Assembly: GCF_021559775.1 (NCBI RefSeq)
Contig: NZ_CP056047.1
Span: 3,658,501-3,722,500, forward strand
Reading direction: 5' to 3'
Length of the DNA stretch: 64,000 nt
From: Gillisella vitis
Lineage (GTDB): Bacteria; Pseudomonadota; Alphaproteobacteria; Rhizobiales; Rhizobiaceae
Position 1 is the first letter of the stretch. The number at the start of each line of letters is the position of its first letter. Shown here in pieces: positions 52,776-62,154 of this stretch. The notes under the pieces are model-generated. The model saw only the letters and a program-made list of their open reading frames with translations. It was not told where the DNA came from and did no database searches. The translations under genes and the position numbers were made by a program.

Positions 52776-53471
52776 TCAGGTGAAAGCGGCCTGCATTTCG
52801 GCGAGAATGACCTGGGTTGCGGCTCTCGGATCGTCTGCCTTGACGATCGGGCGGCCGACAACCAAATGGCTGGAACCGGCATGGATGGCGTCTGCCGGCG
52901 TCATCACCCGTTTCTGGTCACCGGCATCACTGCCAGCGGGGCGGATGCCGGGCGTGACAATGGCCATGTCGGAGCCGAGAATGGCGCGCACAGCCTGCGC
53001 TTCCTGCGCCGAGCAGACGATACCGCCCATGCCTTTTTCTTTTGCCTGGGCAACTCGCTTCAGGACCAGTGACCGGGCATCGCCCTGATAACCGGCATCG
53101 GTGAGATCCTGGTCATCCATTGAGGTTAAGACGGTTACGCCGAGCAGGCAGAGACCTGACCCTTGCGCTGCTTCCACGGCTGCCTGCATGGCTTTCGGAT
53201 AGGCATGCAGCGTCAGCATGGTCATGCCCATTCGGACAATATTTTCCACTGCCGAGGCGACGGTATTGTCGATATCGAGCAGTTTCATGTCCAGAAAGAC
53301 CTTCTTGCCGCTTTGGGCGAGGTCTCGGGCAAATTCCAGCCCGCCTGCAAAAGCCAGTTGATAGCCGATCTTGTAGAAAGTCACGTCTTCGGCCAGCGTC
53401 GAGACCAGTTTTTCCGCCTCAGTGACGGTGGCGACGTCAAGCCCCACGATCAAACGATTGCGCGCATCCAT
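52776..53471 (-). CDS. pyrF: orotidine 5'-phosphate decarboxylase
   Basis: 231 residues from ATG 53471, whose first base is the last base of the preceding stop (TGATG). Catalytic residues are in [17 protein letters not shown] and [17 protein letters not shown] (the D-x-K-x-x-D-I motif, with Lys and Asp), phosphate binding in [11 protein letters not shown] and VVGRPI. The enzyme makes UMP from OMP, the last step of de novo pyrimidine synthesis. It is the third gene of a three-gene unit with pmtA and the phosphatase. An upstream long frame is just read-through. Confidence 0.97.
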   Translation of the reverse strand: MDARNRLIVGLDVATVTEAEKLVSTLAEDVTFYKIGYQLAFAGGLEFARDLAQSGKKVFLDMKLLDIDNTVASAVENIVRMGMTMLTLHAYPKAMQAAVEAAQGSGLCLLGVTVLTSMDDQDLTDAGYQGDARSLVLKRVAQAKEKGMGGIVCSAQEAQAVRAILGSDMAIVTPGIRPAGSDAGDQKRVMTPADAIHAGSSHLVVGRPIVKADDPRAATQVILAEMQAAFT

Positions 53472-54058
53472 CAACGATCTCCCTGCCAGGTTTCCATGGC
53501 GGTCCAGTCGCATGTGACGGTCAGATCCGCAAGAGTGAAGCAGAAGAGATTGCCGCCGCCCGGCGGCTGATCGCCGCTTCGGCGGATCGGCTGGTTTTGC
53601 AGATGGCATTTCAACAGGGTTCCGACGCCGCCATGACCGATGAAGGCGATGGGAACCGTCGGATCGTGCTGGCCAAGAACATCCTGGATCGCCCCGACAA
53701 TCCGGGCTTGCGCATCAATGGCCCGCTCCCAGCCGCAAAAACTATCCTCAGGATGGGCAAAAAACCAGTCCGCTGCCTTTTCAAATTCCGGCGGGGTCAG
53801 AAAGCCAGTCGCGGAACGGTCGTTTTCATGCATGGTCTCGATCTGTTCGAGATCAATATTGGCCGCGCCCGCCAGGATCGCCGCTGTTTCCACGGCCTTG
53901 GTCTCGGCGCTGCTGACGATACGGCCAAGCTGGCGCACCCAGGCGGCTGTCGCCGTCCTGCGGGTCCGCTCCTGCCCCAGGTCAGACAGTCCCCATTGCG
54001 GCACCGGCACGTCCGGGTCGATCCGGACCTGCGGATGGGTGATGTAGACGGCGAACAT
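53471..54058 (-). CDS. histidine phosphatase superfamily protein, modified RHG motif
   Basis: 195 residues from ATG 54058. The fold is that of phosphoglycerate mutase-like phosphatases, but the N-terminal RHG catalytic motif is YITHPQV: the His is kept while the preceding Arg is Thr. The other active-site parts are [14 protein letters not shown] and [12 protein letters not shown], the second catalytic His included. A homologous alphaproteobacterial subfamily seems to share this, so it is probably not random decay. Substrate unknown. Its stop and the pyrF start share one base, and it starts 13 bases after pmtA, so all three are co-transcribed. Confidence 0.86.
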   Translation of the reverse strand: MFAVYITHPQVRIDPDVPVPQWGLSDLGQERTRRTATAAWVRQLGRIVSSAETKAVETAAILAGAANIDLEQIETMHENDRSATGFLTPPEFEKAADWFFAHPEDSFCGWERAIDAQARIVGAIQDVLGQHDPTVPIAFIGHGGVGTLLKCHLQNQPIRRSGDQPPGGGNLFCFTLADLTVTCDWTAMETWQGDR

Positions 54059-54071
54059 GTCTTGGTTCTCT

Positions 54072-54665
54072 TCAGCGGCGGCGATAGATCCAGAGCTGGG
54101 CTGGCGGAATGTTGCGGACCACGAAATCGAAATGCTGGATGAAATAGCTTCCGCCCTTGGCGATGATCGGCGACATCGGCCCGTAGGAAATCTGCATGAA
54201 GGGTCGTCCATGCGGCATCCGGTCCAAAAGGTCCTCTAGCAGCCTGATGCGTTCCTGCATCGGGAAGTTCAGGAGCGGCATGGCGGAAATCACGCAGTCG
54301 AAGGACAGACCGGACAGCGGCCCCAATGTCTTTTCCAAGTTAAAGGCGTCACCGTGGACGAAATTCACGCCGGGGATTGTCTCGGTCAGGTGCCGGTGGA
54401 AGTCGGCGGAATATTCGACCGAAACCAGTTTCTCCGGCTTGATGCCACGCGCCAGGATCGCCTTGGTGATCACGCCCGTTCCAGGCCCCAGTTCCAGCAC
54501 TGGCAGTCCGCTTTCCGGCGTGATGATGCTGGCCATGCGCCGGGCGGTAATGGTGGAGGTCGGCACGATGGCGCCTACCAGCTTCGGCCCTTGCATCATG
54601 CCCTTGAAGAAACGGATTTCCTCATCGAACTTCTTTTCCAGCCGCTGCTTCAGGTTGAGCTTCAT
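54072..54665 (-). CDS. pmtA: phospholipid N-methyltransferase, PmtA-like
   Basis: 197 residues from ATG 54665 (MKLNLKQRLEKKFDEE), with GGAG ten bases upstream. The SAM site is VLELGPGTGVITKAIL, followed by a partner acidic residue in SVEYSADF. The amphipathic, basic N-terminus is like the membrane-binding helix of Agrobacterium and Sinorhizobium PmtA. KLVGAIVPTSTITARRMASI also fits that family. The enzyme methylates phosphatidylethanolamine three times to phosphatidylcholine at the inner membrane, important for host interaction in these bacteria. Related rRNA dimethyladenosine enzymes are an alternative but the N-terminus argues against them. Confidence 0.83.
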   Translation of the reverse strand: MKLNLKQRLEKKFDEEIRFFKGMMQGPKLVGAIVPTSTITARRMASIITPESGLPVLELGPGTGVITKAILARGIKPEKLVSVEYSADFHRHLTETIPGVNFVHGDAFNLEKTLGPLSGLSFDCVISAMPLLNFPMQERIRLLEDLLDRMPHGRPFMQISYGPMSPIIAKGGSYFIQHFDFVVRNIPPAQLWIYRRR

Positions 54666-54844
54666 TCGCCGTCGTCTCCCAAAAAGATATGCTGCGCCGA
54701 TCATGGGCGCATAATCGGCATGTTGATGCGATTTGTCGCGAAAACAAGACAAAATGGCGCGCATGTGAAAATTTTGTGTCTCACCCAAGTCGGACGGTGT
54801 TGCAAAAGACGCAATTCAGCCAGCGCTTTCCGGGTCAGGTAAAA

Positions 54845-54881
54845 CAGAAACGCCGCCCCGGCTTGCGCACGAGACGGCGTT
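54845..54881 (-). terminator. terminator of dnaN
   Basis: AACGCCG (54849-54855) pairs with CGGCGTT (54875-54881), followed on the minus strand by TCTGTTTT. It lies 30 bases past the dnaN stop. Confidence 0.65.
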
Positions 54882-54907
54882 ATTGATTGATGGCAGAGAC
54901 GGATGGT

Positions 54908-56026
54908 CTAAACGCGCATCGGCATCAGCACATAAAGCGCATCATCACCGGCGGTATCGCGGATCAGGGTCGGCGATCCGGCATCGGCCAGAAGGAAAAT
55001 CGCTTCTTCGCCGGACAGCTGCGCGGTGATGTCGAGCAGATATTTGGCGTTGAAGCCGATTTCCATCGCATCGCTTTCGTAGCCGACGGCAACTTCCTCG
55101 GTGGCGCTGCCCGAATCCGGGTTGTTGACGGTCAACATCAGATGGCCGTCGCCGATAGCGAGCTTCACCGCCCGGCCACGTTCCGACGAAATGGTGGAAA
55201 CACGGTCAACGGCGCGGGCGAAGGTCTGGCAATCGACCCGCATTTCCTTGTCATTGGCCTGGGGAATGACCCGCTGATAATCGGGGAAGGTGCCGTCGAT
55301 CAGCTTCGAGGTCATGACGATCTCGCCGATATTGAAGCGGATTTTGGCGTCGGACACTTCGAGCGCCACGATCAGATCGGGATTATCGACCAGTTTCTGC
55401 AACTCGCCAACCGTTTTGCGCGGAATGATGATCCCCGGCATGCCTTCCGAGCCGGATGGCGCTTCCACGTCGGCGCGGGCCAGGCGGTGGCCATCGGTGG
55501 CGACGGCGCGCAGCTTCAGCTTGCCATCGGCTTCAATCGTGTGGAGGTAAATGCCGTTCAGGTAATAGCGGGTTTCTTCCGTCGAGATCGCAAATTGGGT
55601 GCGATCAATCAGCATTTTCAGGTCCGAGGCCTTCAGCTTGAAGGAATGGCTGAAGCTGCCGGTGGTCAGATCAGGGAAATCCTGCTCCGGCAGGCATTGC
55701 AGCGAGAACTTCGACCGACCGGAGGCGACCGTCATGCTGGCACCATCCGGATTGGTCGAGAGCAGCACTTCGGCGCCGTCAGACAATTTGCGGACGATTT
55801 CATACAGCAGATGGGCTGGAACCGTGGTCGCACCGGCCTGCTCGATATTGGCCGAGGTGGCTTCGGTCACTTCCAGATCGAGGTCGGTTGCCTTCATCGA
55901 CAGGCTCTGGCCTTCGGCGCGCAGCAGCACGTTGGACAGAATCGGAATGGTATTGCGCCGCTCGACCACCCGGTGAACATGGTTCAGGGACTTGAGAAGA
56001 TTGGACCGTTCAAGAGTAATACGCAT
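54908..56026 (-). CDS. dnaN: DNA polymerase III subunit beta (sliding clamp)
   Basis: 372 residues from ATG 56026 (MRITLERSNLLKSLNHV), the conserved start; the frame is open upstream without meaning. Three tandem clamp domains are present, with signatures RNTIPILSNVLL, LLEIVRKLSDGAE-type, FPDYQRVIPQ and the C-terminal LLDITAQLSGEEAIFLLADAGSPTLI ending YVLMPMRV. It encircles DNA and tethers polymerases and repair enzymes. It is not next to dnaA or recF here, unlike in many bacteria. It is transcribed as a single gene away from rsmI with an apparent promoter gap of 300 bases. Confidence 0.98.
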   Translation of the reverse strand: MRITLERSNLLKSLNHVHRVVERRNTIPILSNVLLRAEGQSLSMKATDLDLEVTEATSANIEQAGATTVPAHLLYEIVRKLSDGAEVLLSTNPDGASMTVASGRSKFSLQCLPEQDFPDLTTGSFSHSFKLKASDLKMLIDRTQFAISTEETRYYLNGIYLHTIEADGKLKLRAVATDGHRLARADVEAPSGSEGMPGIIIPRKTVGELQKLVDNPDLIVALEVSDAKIRFNIGEIVMTSKLIDGTFPDYQRVIPQANDKEMRVDCQTFARAVDRVSTISSERGRAVKLAIGDGHLMLTVNNPDSGSATEEVAVGYESDAMEIGFNAKYLLDITAQLSGEEAIFLLADAGSPTLIRDTAGDDALYVLMPMRV

Positions 56027-56324
56027 CGACGCTGCCACTTTCGACCTGTGCGATCCGGCATTCGGGATCGGCTTGCCTTGATCCGGGCGACGATGCCCGG
56101 CTTTATTCGGACGGGCAAAATGGCAGCAAAGACGATCAAAATGCAAGGGCCTGCCGTCTTTTGGCACGCCTTGGTCGAGGCTTTCCACCACAGATCACGC
56201 TCCTTGGCGTGCAGGGACGCTTGCGGGGGCGGCTTGCCTCGCCCATAACAAGGGTAGGCCATGCGTGTCATGCGCCTGAGTGGACTGGTTCGGCCAAGGG
56301 CTGTCCGAATGAAAAGAGAATGGG
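56027..56324. other. divergent promoter gap between dnaN and rsmI
   Basis: This 298-base gap holds the promoters of both genes. I see no strong match to a known box, no coding frame and no repeat. Confidence 0.4.
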
Positions 56325-57245
56325 ATGAGTGCCGTGGCAGAGACTGTGAATACGCCGGATGACGGGCAGAAAAGTTTCCGGCTGCATGATCGCCCAGTCA
56401 CGGCCCGGCCAATCGAGCCAGCGCTCTATCTGGTGGCAACCCCGATTGGCAATCTCTCCGACATCACGCTGCGGGCTTTGGAAGTGCTGGCCGGAGCTGA
56501 TGTTCTGGCCTGCGAAGATACCCGCGTCACCCGTGTCCTGCTGGACCGCTATGGCATCACCACCCGTCCCTACGCCTATCACGAATATAATGCCGAGGAG
56601 GTCGGACCGAAGCTGATCGAGGCGCTGGCCTCAGGCAAATCCGTGGCGCTGGTTTCCGATGCTGGGACGCCGCTGGTGTCCGATCCGGGGTATCGGCTGG
56701 CGAAGCTTGCCATCGAGGCCGGGCTGCGGGTTGTGCCATTGCCGGGGCCATCAGCGCCGCTTGCCGCCCTGGTCGGCTCCGGTCTTCCCAATGATGCTTT
56801 CCTATTTGCGGGCTTCCTGCCCACCAAGGACAAGGCGCGCCGCGACCGGCTGGCGCAATGGGCGGCAACACCGGCAACGTTAATTTTCTTTGAATCGCCG
56901 CATCGGATCGGTGCGACCCTTGCCGCAGCAGCCGAGGTGTTGGGCGCGGAGCGCAGCGCCTGCGTCTGCCGTGAACTGACCAAGACATTCGAGGAATTCC
57001 GGCGCGGCACTCTGGCAGAATTATCCGACTGGTATGATGACGAGCGCCAGGTCAAGGGCGAGATCGTGCTGGTGGTCGGGCCGCCGCTGCCCTCCGGTCC
57101 CCCGGATGCCGCCGATGTCGATCGATTGCTGGTACAACTGGCGCAAACCCTGCCGACGGCGGGGGCGGCTACTGAGGCCGCCCGCCAGACCGGCCTGCCG
57201 CGCAAGGATCTCTATCAGCGCCTGCTGGAGTTGAAGGCCGGGTGA
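56325..57245 (+). CDS. rsmI: 16S rRNA (cytidine-2'-O)-methyltransferase RsmI
   Basis: 306 residues of the tetrapyrrole-methylase fold. Signatures are [78 protein letters not shown] and KGEIVLVV. RsmI adds the 2'-O-methyl to C1402 of 16S rRNA in the P site, helping decoding fidelity. The first 28 residues are longer than in E. coli, so a later start is possible, but GGGAT precedes ATG. Its stop overlaps the GTG start of yraN by four bases. Confidence 0.97.
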   Translation: MSAVAETVNTPDDGQKSFRLHDRPVTARPIEPALYLVATPIGNLSDITLRALEVLAGADVLACEDTRVTRVLLDRYGITTRPYAYHEYNAEEVGPKLIEALASGKSVALVSDAGTPLVSDPGYRLAKLAIEAGLRVVPLPGPSAPLAALVGSGLPNDAFLFAGFLPTKDKARRDRLAQWAATPATLIFFESPHRIGATLAAAAEVLGAERSACVCRELTKTFEEFRRGTLAELSDWYDDERQVKGEIVLVVGPPLPSGPPDAADVDRLLVQLAQTLPTAGAATEAARQTGLPRKDLYQRLLELKAG

Positions 57246-57628
57246 GGGCTGACGAAAAAAAGCCGAGGGAAAAATCCGGCGCAGCGCGTAAGCGGGCCGA
57301 ACGGCGTGGCCGTTGGTCGGAATATCTGGCGGCGGCTTATCTGCTGTCGAAGGGGTACCGGATCGTCGCCCTGCGTTACAAAACCCGCTCAGGCGAAATC
57401 GACCTTATCGTTCGACGCGGCGATCTGGTCGTGCTGGTTGAGGTCAAGGCGCGTGCCACGCAACAATCCGCCGTCGATGCGGTGAGTTTTGAGAGCCAGC
57501 GCCGCATCCGCGCTGCCGGAGATCTCTGGCTATGCCGCCAACCGGACGCCAGCCGCCTGTCGATCCGCTGCGACATTGTCGCGGTACTGCCCTGGCGTTG
57601 GCCGAGACATTTTCCGGGTGCTTTTTGA
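57242..57628 (+). CDS. yraN: YraN/UPF0102 family endonuclease-fold protein
   Basis: 128 residues starting at GTG 57242, overlapping the rsmI stop (GTGA). The restriction endonuclease-like core is [57 protein letters not shown], including the D-x(n)-E-x-K nuclease signature. Function is unknown; a Holliday-junction or repair role has been proposed for the family. The pair rsmI-yraN is widespread. In many rhizobia the next gene is gshB; here the ugp operon and a cupin gene lie in between. Confidence 0.93.
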   Translation: MRADEKKPREKSGAARKRAERRGRWSEYLAAAYLLSKGYRIVALRYKTRSGEIDLIVRRGDLVVLVEVKARATQQSAVDAVSFESQRRIRAAGDLWLCRQPDASRLSIRCDIVAVLPWRWPRHFPGAF

Positions 57629-57696
57629 GGATGCATTACCCCTAAAAATATTGGGTATTTTAGTCGGATTTCAGTTTCGCCGCCAATGTGACGGTG

Positions 57697-57725
57697 CTGT
57701 CATAAAACATTCAAGTCTCTGTCAT
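57697..57725 (+). promoter_or_regulatory. PHO box (three PhoB half-sites) upstream of ugpB
   Basis: CTGTCAT at 57697-57703 is repeated exactly at 57719-57725; between them CATTCAA at 57708-57714 is a weaker half-site. All are spaced 11 bases apart with four-base A/T-rich or mixed spacers. This is the PhoB binding pattern and lies 51 bases before the ugpB start. Phosphate-starvation induction of ugp is therefore likely. Confidence 0.83.
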
Positions 57726-57775
57726 CTTGGCTCACTAAGGGCATGCTCACCCCAGATTGGCGGAGAGGATCTACC

Positions 57776-59074
57776 ATGTTCAAAAAGCTTTCGATGGCGG
57801 CGCTGGCCGTGACCGTATCGACCACATCATCATTTGCCGCAACCAACATCAGCTGGTGGCACGGCATGGGTGGCCGCAACGGCGAAGTCATCAATGAATT
57901 GTCGCAGAAGTTCAACGCTGCCCAAGGCGAATGCGTTTTGACGCCTGTTTCCAAGGGCTCCTACGAAGAAGCGCTGGCCGCTGGTATCGCTGCTTTCCGC
58001 TCGCACGATCAGCCCAACATTCTTCAGGTGTTCGATGCCGGCTCTGCCACGATCATCAACGCCAAGGGCGCGACCATTCCCGCAGAAGACCTGTTGTTGA
58101 AGGCTGGTTACAAGTTTGACCGCAGCGCTTTCATTGAAGGTGTGCGCTACTTCTACGCCGATAAGACCGGCAAGTTCGTCGGCATGCCGTTCAACTCGTC
58201 GGCGCCTATTCTCTATATCAACACAGAAGCCCTGAAAAAGGCTGGCGTTGAAGCACCAAAGACCTGGGAAGAGTTTGAAGCCATTGCACCAAAGCTGAAG
58301 GCTGCCGGTTATATTCCGCTGGTTCAGTCGCAGTTGACCTGGGAATTCACCGAGAATTTCTTCTCGCGCAACAACATCCAGTTTGCCTCCAACAACAATG
58401 GTTATGACGGTCTGGCTGGCACCACCATCAATGTCACCGATCCAAACCACGTGATGATGTATGACAAGCTGAAGGCCTGGAAGGACGAGGGTTACTTCGC
58501 CTATTACGGTGCAGGCTGGAACGACAACCAGAAGCCTTTTGAAGAGGGCAAGGTTGCGCTGTGGGTTGGCTCTTCCGGCTCGTTCGGTGGTTTGCAGAAG
58601 ACCGCTTCCATGCCATTTTCCGCTACCTTCCTGCCCTACTGGGGCTCGATCAAGGGTGCGGGCGTGCATAGCTTCATCGGCGGCGCTGCCCTTTATGCCA
58701 TGTCCGGCAAGACGGAAGCTGAAAACAAGTGCACAGCCGCTTTCTTCAACTTCCTGACTCAGCCTGAAATCCAGAAATTCTACCATCAGGCCACCGGTTA
58801 TGTTGCCATCACCACGGCGGCTTACGAACTGGCCAAGAAGGAAGGCTATTACGAAAAGGCTCCTGTTGCCGAAGTGGGCATCAAGCAGCTTCAGCTTCCC
58901 GGCGGCGAATGGGACAAGGGCTATCGCCTTGGCTTCTACCCGCAGATCCGCTCGGTGATGGAGCGCGAATACAACAAGATCTTCTCAGGTGAAACCACGC
59001 CAAAGGCTGCGATGGAAACCATCAAGAAGGAAGCGGACGAAATCCTGGCGCGCTTCGCCAAGACCGCAGGCTGA
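57776..59074 (+). CDS. ugpB: sn-glycerol-3-phosphate ABC transporter, periplasmic binding protein
   Basis: 432 residues from ATG 57776, with GGAGAGG seven bases upstream. Signal peptide MFKKLSMAALAVTVSTTSSF, cut near FAA. The mature part aligns by eye with E. coli UgpB: ISWWHGMGGRNGEVINEL, KGSYEEALAAGIAAFRSHDQPNILQVFDAGSATI, PFNSSAPILYIN, IGGAALYAMSG, HQATGYVAIT and FYPQIR. It captures sn-glycerol-3-phosphate or its diesters as a phosphate and carbon source and passes them to UgpAE. It is the first gene of ugpBAEC, under a PHO box. High-expression codon use. A strong hairpin follows, which may raise ugpB over the permease genes. Confidence 0.93.
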   Translation: MFKKLSMAALAVTVSTTSSFAATNISWWHGMGGRNGEVINELSQKFNAAQGECVLTPVSKGSYEEALAAGIAAFRSHDQPNILQVFDAGSATIINAKGATIPAEDLLLKAGYKFDRSAFIEGVRYFYADKTGKFVGMPFNSSAPILYINTEALKKAGVEAPKTWEEFEAIAPKLKAAGYIPLVQSQLTWEFTENFFSRNNIQFASNNNGYDGLAGTTINVTDPNHVMMYDKLKAWKDEGYFAYYGAGWNDNQKPFEEGKVALWVGSSGSFGGLQKTASMPFSATFLPYWGSIKGAGVHSFIGGAALYAMSGKTEAENKCTAAFFNFLTQPEIQKFYHQATGYVAITTAAYELAKKEGYYEKAPVAEVGIKQLQLPGGEWDKGYRLGFYPQIRSVMEREYNKIFSGETTPKAAMETIKKEADEILARFAKTAG

Positions 59075-59100
59075 ACCCTTAAAACTCAGACATGATGTCA

Positions 59101-59127
59101 CCCGGAGGCGATTTAATCGCCTCCGGG
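59101..59127. terminator. strong hairpin between ugpB and ugpA
   Basis: CCCGGAGGCGA (59101-59111) pairs exactly with TCGCCTCCGGG (59117-59127) across TTTAA. There is no long T run, so it probably acts as a partial terminator or 3' stabiliser that makes the binding protein more abundant than the membrane genes. Confidence 0.75.
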
Positions 59128-59150
59128 ACTTGCTTTGAAAGGTTGCCGCG

Positions 59151-60032
59151 ATGAAGCGTGTTCAATTCAACTCGCGATTTCTGCCTTATGTCTTTTTGGC
59201 TCCGCAATTGTGCATTGTGGCGATCTTCTTCTATTGGCCGGCGGTGCAGGCCATCCAGTCGTCCTTCTATATTGAGGACCCGTTCGGCTTTGGCTCAACC
59301 TTTGTGGGGCTTGCCAATTATATCGATATGTTCAGCTCGTCTGAATATCGCAAGATCGCGCTGTTTACGCTGTGCTTCAGCGTGGTGGTGACGTTTTTGG
59401 TGCTGTCCATCGGAACCGTGCTCGCCGTCAAGGCTGATGCTGTGATCCGTGGACAATCGGCCTACAAGACCCTGCTGATCGTTGTCTACGCCATCGCGCC
59501 GCCTGTGGCTGGCCTGATCGGCATGATGTTCTTTGATCAACACATTGGTCCCTTCGTGAAATTCGTCGCCCTGTTTGGCTGGGACATGAAGGTGGGCCTG
59601 AACTATTTCGACACCGCTTTTGCCATGGTGACAATCGCGGTCTGGAACCAAATCCCCTACAATTTCATCTTCATTCTCTCAGGCCTTCAGGGCATCCCGG
59701 CCTCGGTGCGCGAAGCCGCCACGCTGGATTGCCGCTCCGGCACGCGCCGGTTCTGGACCGTGACCATGCCGCTTTTGACGCCGACCGCGTTTTTCCTGCT
59801 GGTGGTCAACATGACCTATTCGCTGTTCGATACGTTTGGCGTGATCGACGTGATCGTCAAGGACAAGCCCGCCGATAACCCGATCACCTTGGTTTACAAG
59901 GTTTATACCGATGGCTTCCGGGGCAATGACATCGGCTCTTCTTCCGCGCAGTCGGTGATCCTGATGGTCGTCGTGCTGGTTTTGACAATGATCCAGTTCC
60001 GCTTCATCGAGCGGCGCGTCCATTACGGTTGA
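59151..60032 (+). CDS. ugpA: glycerol-3-phosphate ABC transporter permease UgpA
   Basis: 293 residues with six membrane helices. The first is FLAPQLCIVAIFFYWPAVQAI. The inner-membrane permease motif for the ATPase is IPASVREAATLDCRSGTRRFWTVTMPLL (the EAA loop). It belongs to the MalF/UgpA family and with UgpE forms the channel for glycerol phosphate. The start follows 23 bases after the hairpin, with GGTTGCCGCG nearby as a weak ribosome site. UgpE begins 10 bases after its stop. Confidence 0.93.
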   Translation: MKRVQFNSRFLPYVFLAPQLCIVAIFFYWPAVQAIQSSFYIEDPFGFGSTFVGLANYIDMFSSSEYRKIALFTLCFSVVVTFLVLSIGTVLAVKADAVIRGQSAYKTLLIVVYAIAPPVAGLIGMMFFDQHIGPFVKFVALFGWDMKVGLNYFDTAFAMVTIAVWNQIPYNFIFILSGLQGIPASVREAATLDCRSGTRRFWTVTMPLLTPTAFFLLVVNMTYSLFDTFGVIDVIVKDKPADNPITLVYKVYTDGFRGNDIGSSSAQSVILMVVVLVLTMIQFRFIERRVHYG

Positions 60033-60042
60033 GGAGAAGACC

Positions 60043-60885
60043 ATGTATAAAACCAAACTCTTCGACCATGTGATCTTGCTGCTCGGTGTTCTTGTGATGC
60101 TTGGCCCGCTGGTGGTGGCCTTTACCACATCATCGCACACGGCGGCCGAAATCCACCAGAAGGGCCTGATGCTCTCCATGGGCGGACATCTTGGCGAGAC
60201 CTACAACAAGGTGTTGTTTGCCCAGACCGGCTTTAACGGCAAGGTCACGGGTCTCAGCATGTTGCTCAATTCGTTGATCCTCGGCCTTGGCTTTGCCATC
60301 GGGAAGATCGTGCTGTCGATGATGGCAGCCTATGCGATTGTCTATTTCCGCTTCCGCTTTGCCACGCTGGCCTTCTGGATCATCTTCACCACGCTGCTGT
60401 TGCCGCTCGAAGTGCGCATCATGCCGTCCTACAAGGTGGCGAGTGATCTGGGGCTTTTGAATTCCTATACCGGTCTGATCCTGCCGCTGCTGGCCTCTGC
60501 CACGGGCACTTTCTTTTTCCGGCAATTCTTTAAATCCGTGCCAGAAGAGTTGTTGGAAGCGGCCCGCATCGACGGTGCCGGTCCGTTCAAGTTCCTGATT
60601 GATATTTTGATCCCGCTGTCGCGCACGATGATTGCGGCGGTGTTTATCATCATGTTCGTCTATGGTTGGAACCAGTATCTCTGGCCCATGCTGATGACCA
60701 CGGATGAGAGCTTCTACACGCTGATGCGCGGTATCAAGCAGATCCTTCAGGTCTGGGTGGGCGCACAAATTCCCGATTATAACGAAGCCTTTGCCATGGC
60801 CGTGCTCGCTATTCTGCCCCCTGTCATCATCGTGGTGGTATTCCAGAGCTGGTTCATCAAGGGTCTCACCGAAACCGACAAGTAA
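60043..60885 (+). CDS. ugpE: glycerol-3-phosphate ABC transporter permease UgpE
   Basis: 280 residues, six helices, MalG/UgpE family. The EAA-type loop is [31 protein letters not shown]. The protein ends [15 protein letters not shown] good GAGGAGA ribosome site precedes the ATG. It pairs with UgpA to build the transmembrane path for glycerol-3-phosphate. It lies 10 bases after ugpA and 11 bases before ugpC, so it is part of one polycistronic unit. Confidence 0.94.
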   Translation: MYKTKLFDHVILLLGVLVMLGPLVVAFTTSSHTAAEIHQKGLMLSMGGHLGETYNKVLFAQTGFNGKVTGLSMLLNSLILGLGFAIGKIVLSMMAAYAIVYFRFRFATLAFWIIFTTLLLPLEVRIMPSYKVASDLGLLNSYTGLILPLLASATGTFFFRQFFKSVPEELLEAARIDGAGPFKFLIDILIPLSRTMIAAVFIIMFVYGWNQYLWPMLMTTDESFYTLMRGIKQILQVWVGAQIPDYNEAFAMAVLAILPPVIIVVVFQSWFIKGLTETDK

Positions 60886-60896
60886 AGGACAGTCCC

Positions 60897-62003
60897 ATGG
60901 CTTCCATCGATATCAATCAGGTCTCCAAGATCTATGACGGCGGTGTGCGTGCTGTGAACAGCGTGGACATCCAGATCAACGACGGCGAATTCATCGTGCT
61001 GGTTGGCCCCTCCGGCTGCGGCAAATCGACATTGCTGCGCATGGTGGCCGGGTTGGAAAGCATATCCGAGGGCGTGGTGCGCATTGGTGATCGGGTGGTC
61101 AACACGGTTGAACCGGCAGACCGCGACATCGCCATGGTGTTCCAGAATTACGCGCTCTACCCGCATATGACGGTGCGGCAGAACCTGGCCTATGGCTTGA
61201 AAAACCGCAAAACCCCTAAGGACGAGATTGAGGCCCGCGTGGCCGAGGCCGCCCGGATGCTGGAACTGCAACCCTATCTGGACCGCAAGCCCAAGGCACT
61301 GTCCGGTGGCCAGCGCCAGCGCGTTGCCATGGGCCGTGCCATCGTGCGCAAGCCGGCCGTTTTCCTGTTTGACGAGCCGCTGTCCAATCTCGATGCCAAG
61401 CTGCGCGTCTCCATGCGCGTCGAGATCCGCAAGCTGCAACGCCGGCTTGGTACGACATCGATCTATGTCACCCACGACCAGCTGGAAGCGATGACGCTGG
61501 CCGACCGGCTGGTGGTGCTGAACGGTGGCCGGATCGAGCAGATCGGTACGCCGCTTGAAGTTTATCACGCGCCTGCCTCGACCTTTGTCGCAAGCTTCAT
61601 CGGCTCGCCAGCCATGAACCTGATCACCGGCCGCCTGGACGGCAATCGTCTGTCGCTATGGCCGGTCAGCTTCACCTTTGAGGGCGAGACCGATTATCGC
61701 GGCGAAGTCACGATCGGCCTTCGGGCGGAGGATCTGACGGTTGCAGCCCCTGGTCAGCCCTATGTGCCATTCCGTGTCGATTATGTGGAAGAATTGGGTG
61801 CTGTCCGCCTCGTACATGGGTTTGTCGGCGATCAGGCTCTTTGCGCCTCGCTGCCGGTTTCGACTGTGCTGTCAAACGAGATGCGGCTGGGGGTCGATCC
61901 ACAGAAATTCCACTTCTTCGACCGGGAAGGCCGCCGCCTTGCTCTGCCCTTTGCCACCGCACAGATGACCTTCGGGGCTCAGGCTGAGACGGTAGAGGCC
62001 TGA
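60897..62003 (+). CDS. ugpC: glycerol-3-phosphate ABC transporter ATP-binding protein UgpC
   Basis: 368 residues. The nucleotide-binding domain has Walker [12 protein letters not shown], signature [14 protein letters not shown], Walker [16 protein letters not shown] and switch His in [10 protein letters not shown]. The C-terminal regulatory OB-type domain (about 240-368) is of the MalK/UgpC kind (GLRAEDLTV). It drives UgpAE. Some MalK/UgpC proteins are interchangeable and can serve more than one sugar system. A weak hairpin (62012-62041) follows the stop. Confidence 0.95.
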   Translation: MASIDINQVSKIYDGGVRAVNSVDIQINDGEFIVLVGPSGCGKSTLLRMVAGLESISEGVVRIGDRVVNTVEPADRDIAMVFQNYALYPHMTVRQNLAYGLKNRKTPKDEIEARVAEAARMLELQPYLDRKPKALSGGQRQRVAMGRAIVRKPAVFLFDEPLSNLDAKLRVSMRVEIRKLQRRLGTTSIYVTHDQLEAMTLADRLVVLNGGRIEQIGTPLEVYHAPASTFVASFIGSPAMNLITGRLDGNRLSLWPVSFTFEGETDYRGEVTIGLRAEDLTVAAPGQPYVPFRVDYVEELGAVRLVHGFVGDQALCASLPVSTVLSNEMRLGVDPQKFHFFDREGRRLALPFATAQMTFGAQAETVEA

Positions 62004-62011
62004 AAAGCCGG

Positions 62012-62045
62012 TCGGCTCACGCCATTGCCAGCGAGAGCCGATTGT
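62012..62045 (+). terminator. weak hairpin after ugpC
   Basis: TCGGCTC (62012-62018) is complementary to GAGCCGA (62035-62041) with a 16-base loop, followed by TTGTCACGTTTCCC. It is a likely but weak end of the ugp transcript. Confidence 0.45.
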
Positions 62046-62154
62046 CACGTTTCCCTTCACCGCTTTCTTGGGCAAACGCTAAAATGCATGTGACTGGATT
62101 AACCCGAATTTGATAGGGTTCCCATAAAATTCGGGGACATCATGGGGGACATCG

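Noticed and set aside
53472-53609. N-terminal extension of pyrF
   Set aside because: The added residues are antisense-like filler overlapping the phosphatase gene; the conserved start is at 53471.
54887-56248. Plus-strand frame of 453 codons over dnaN
   Set aside because: Antisense to the sliding clamp gene; no family match or start signal.
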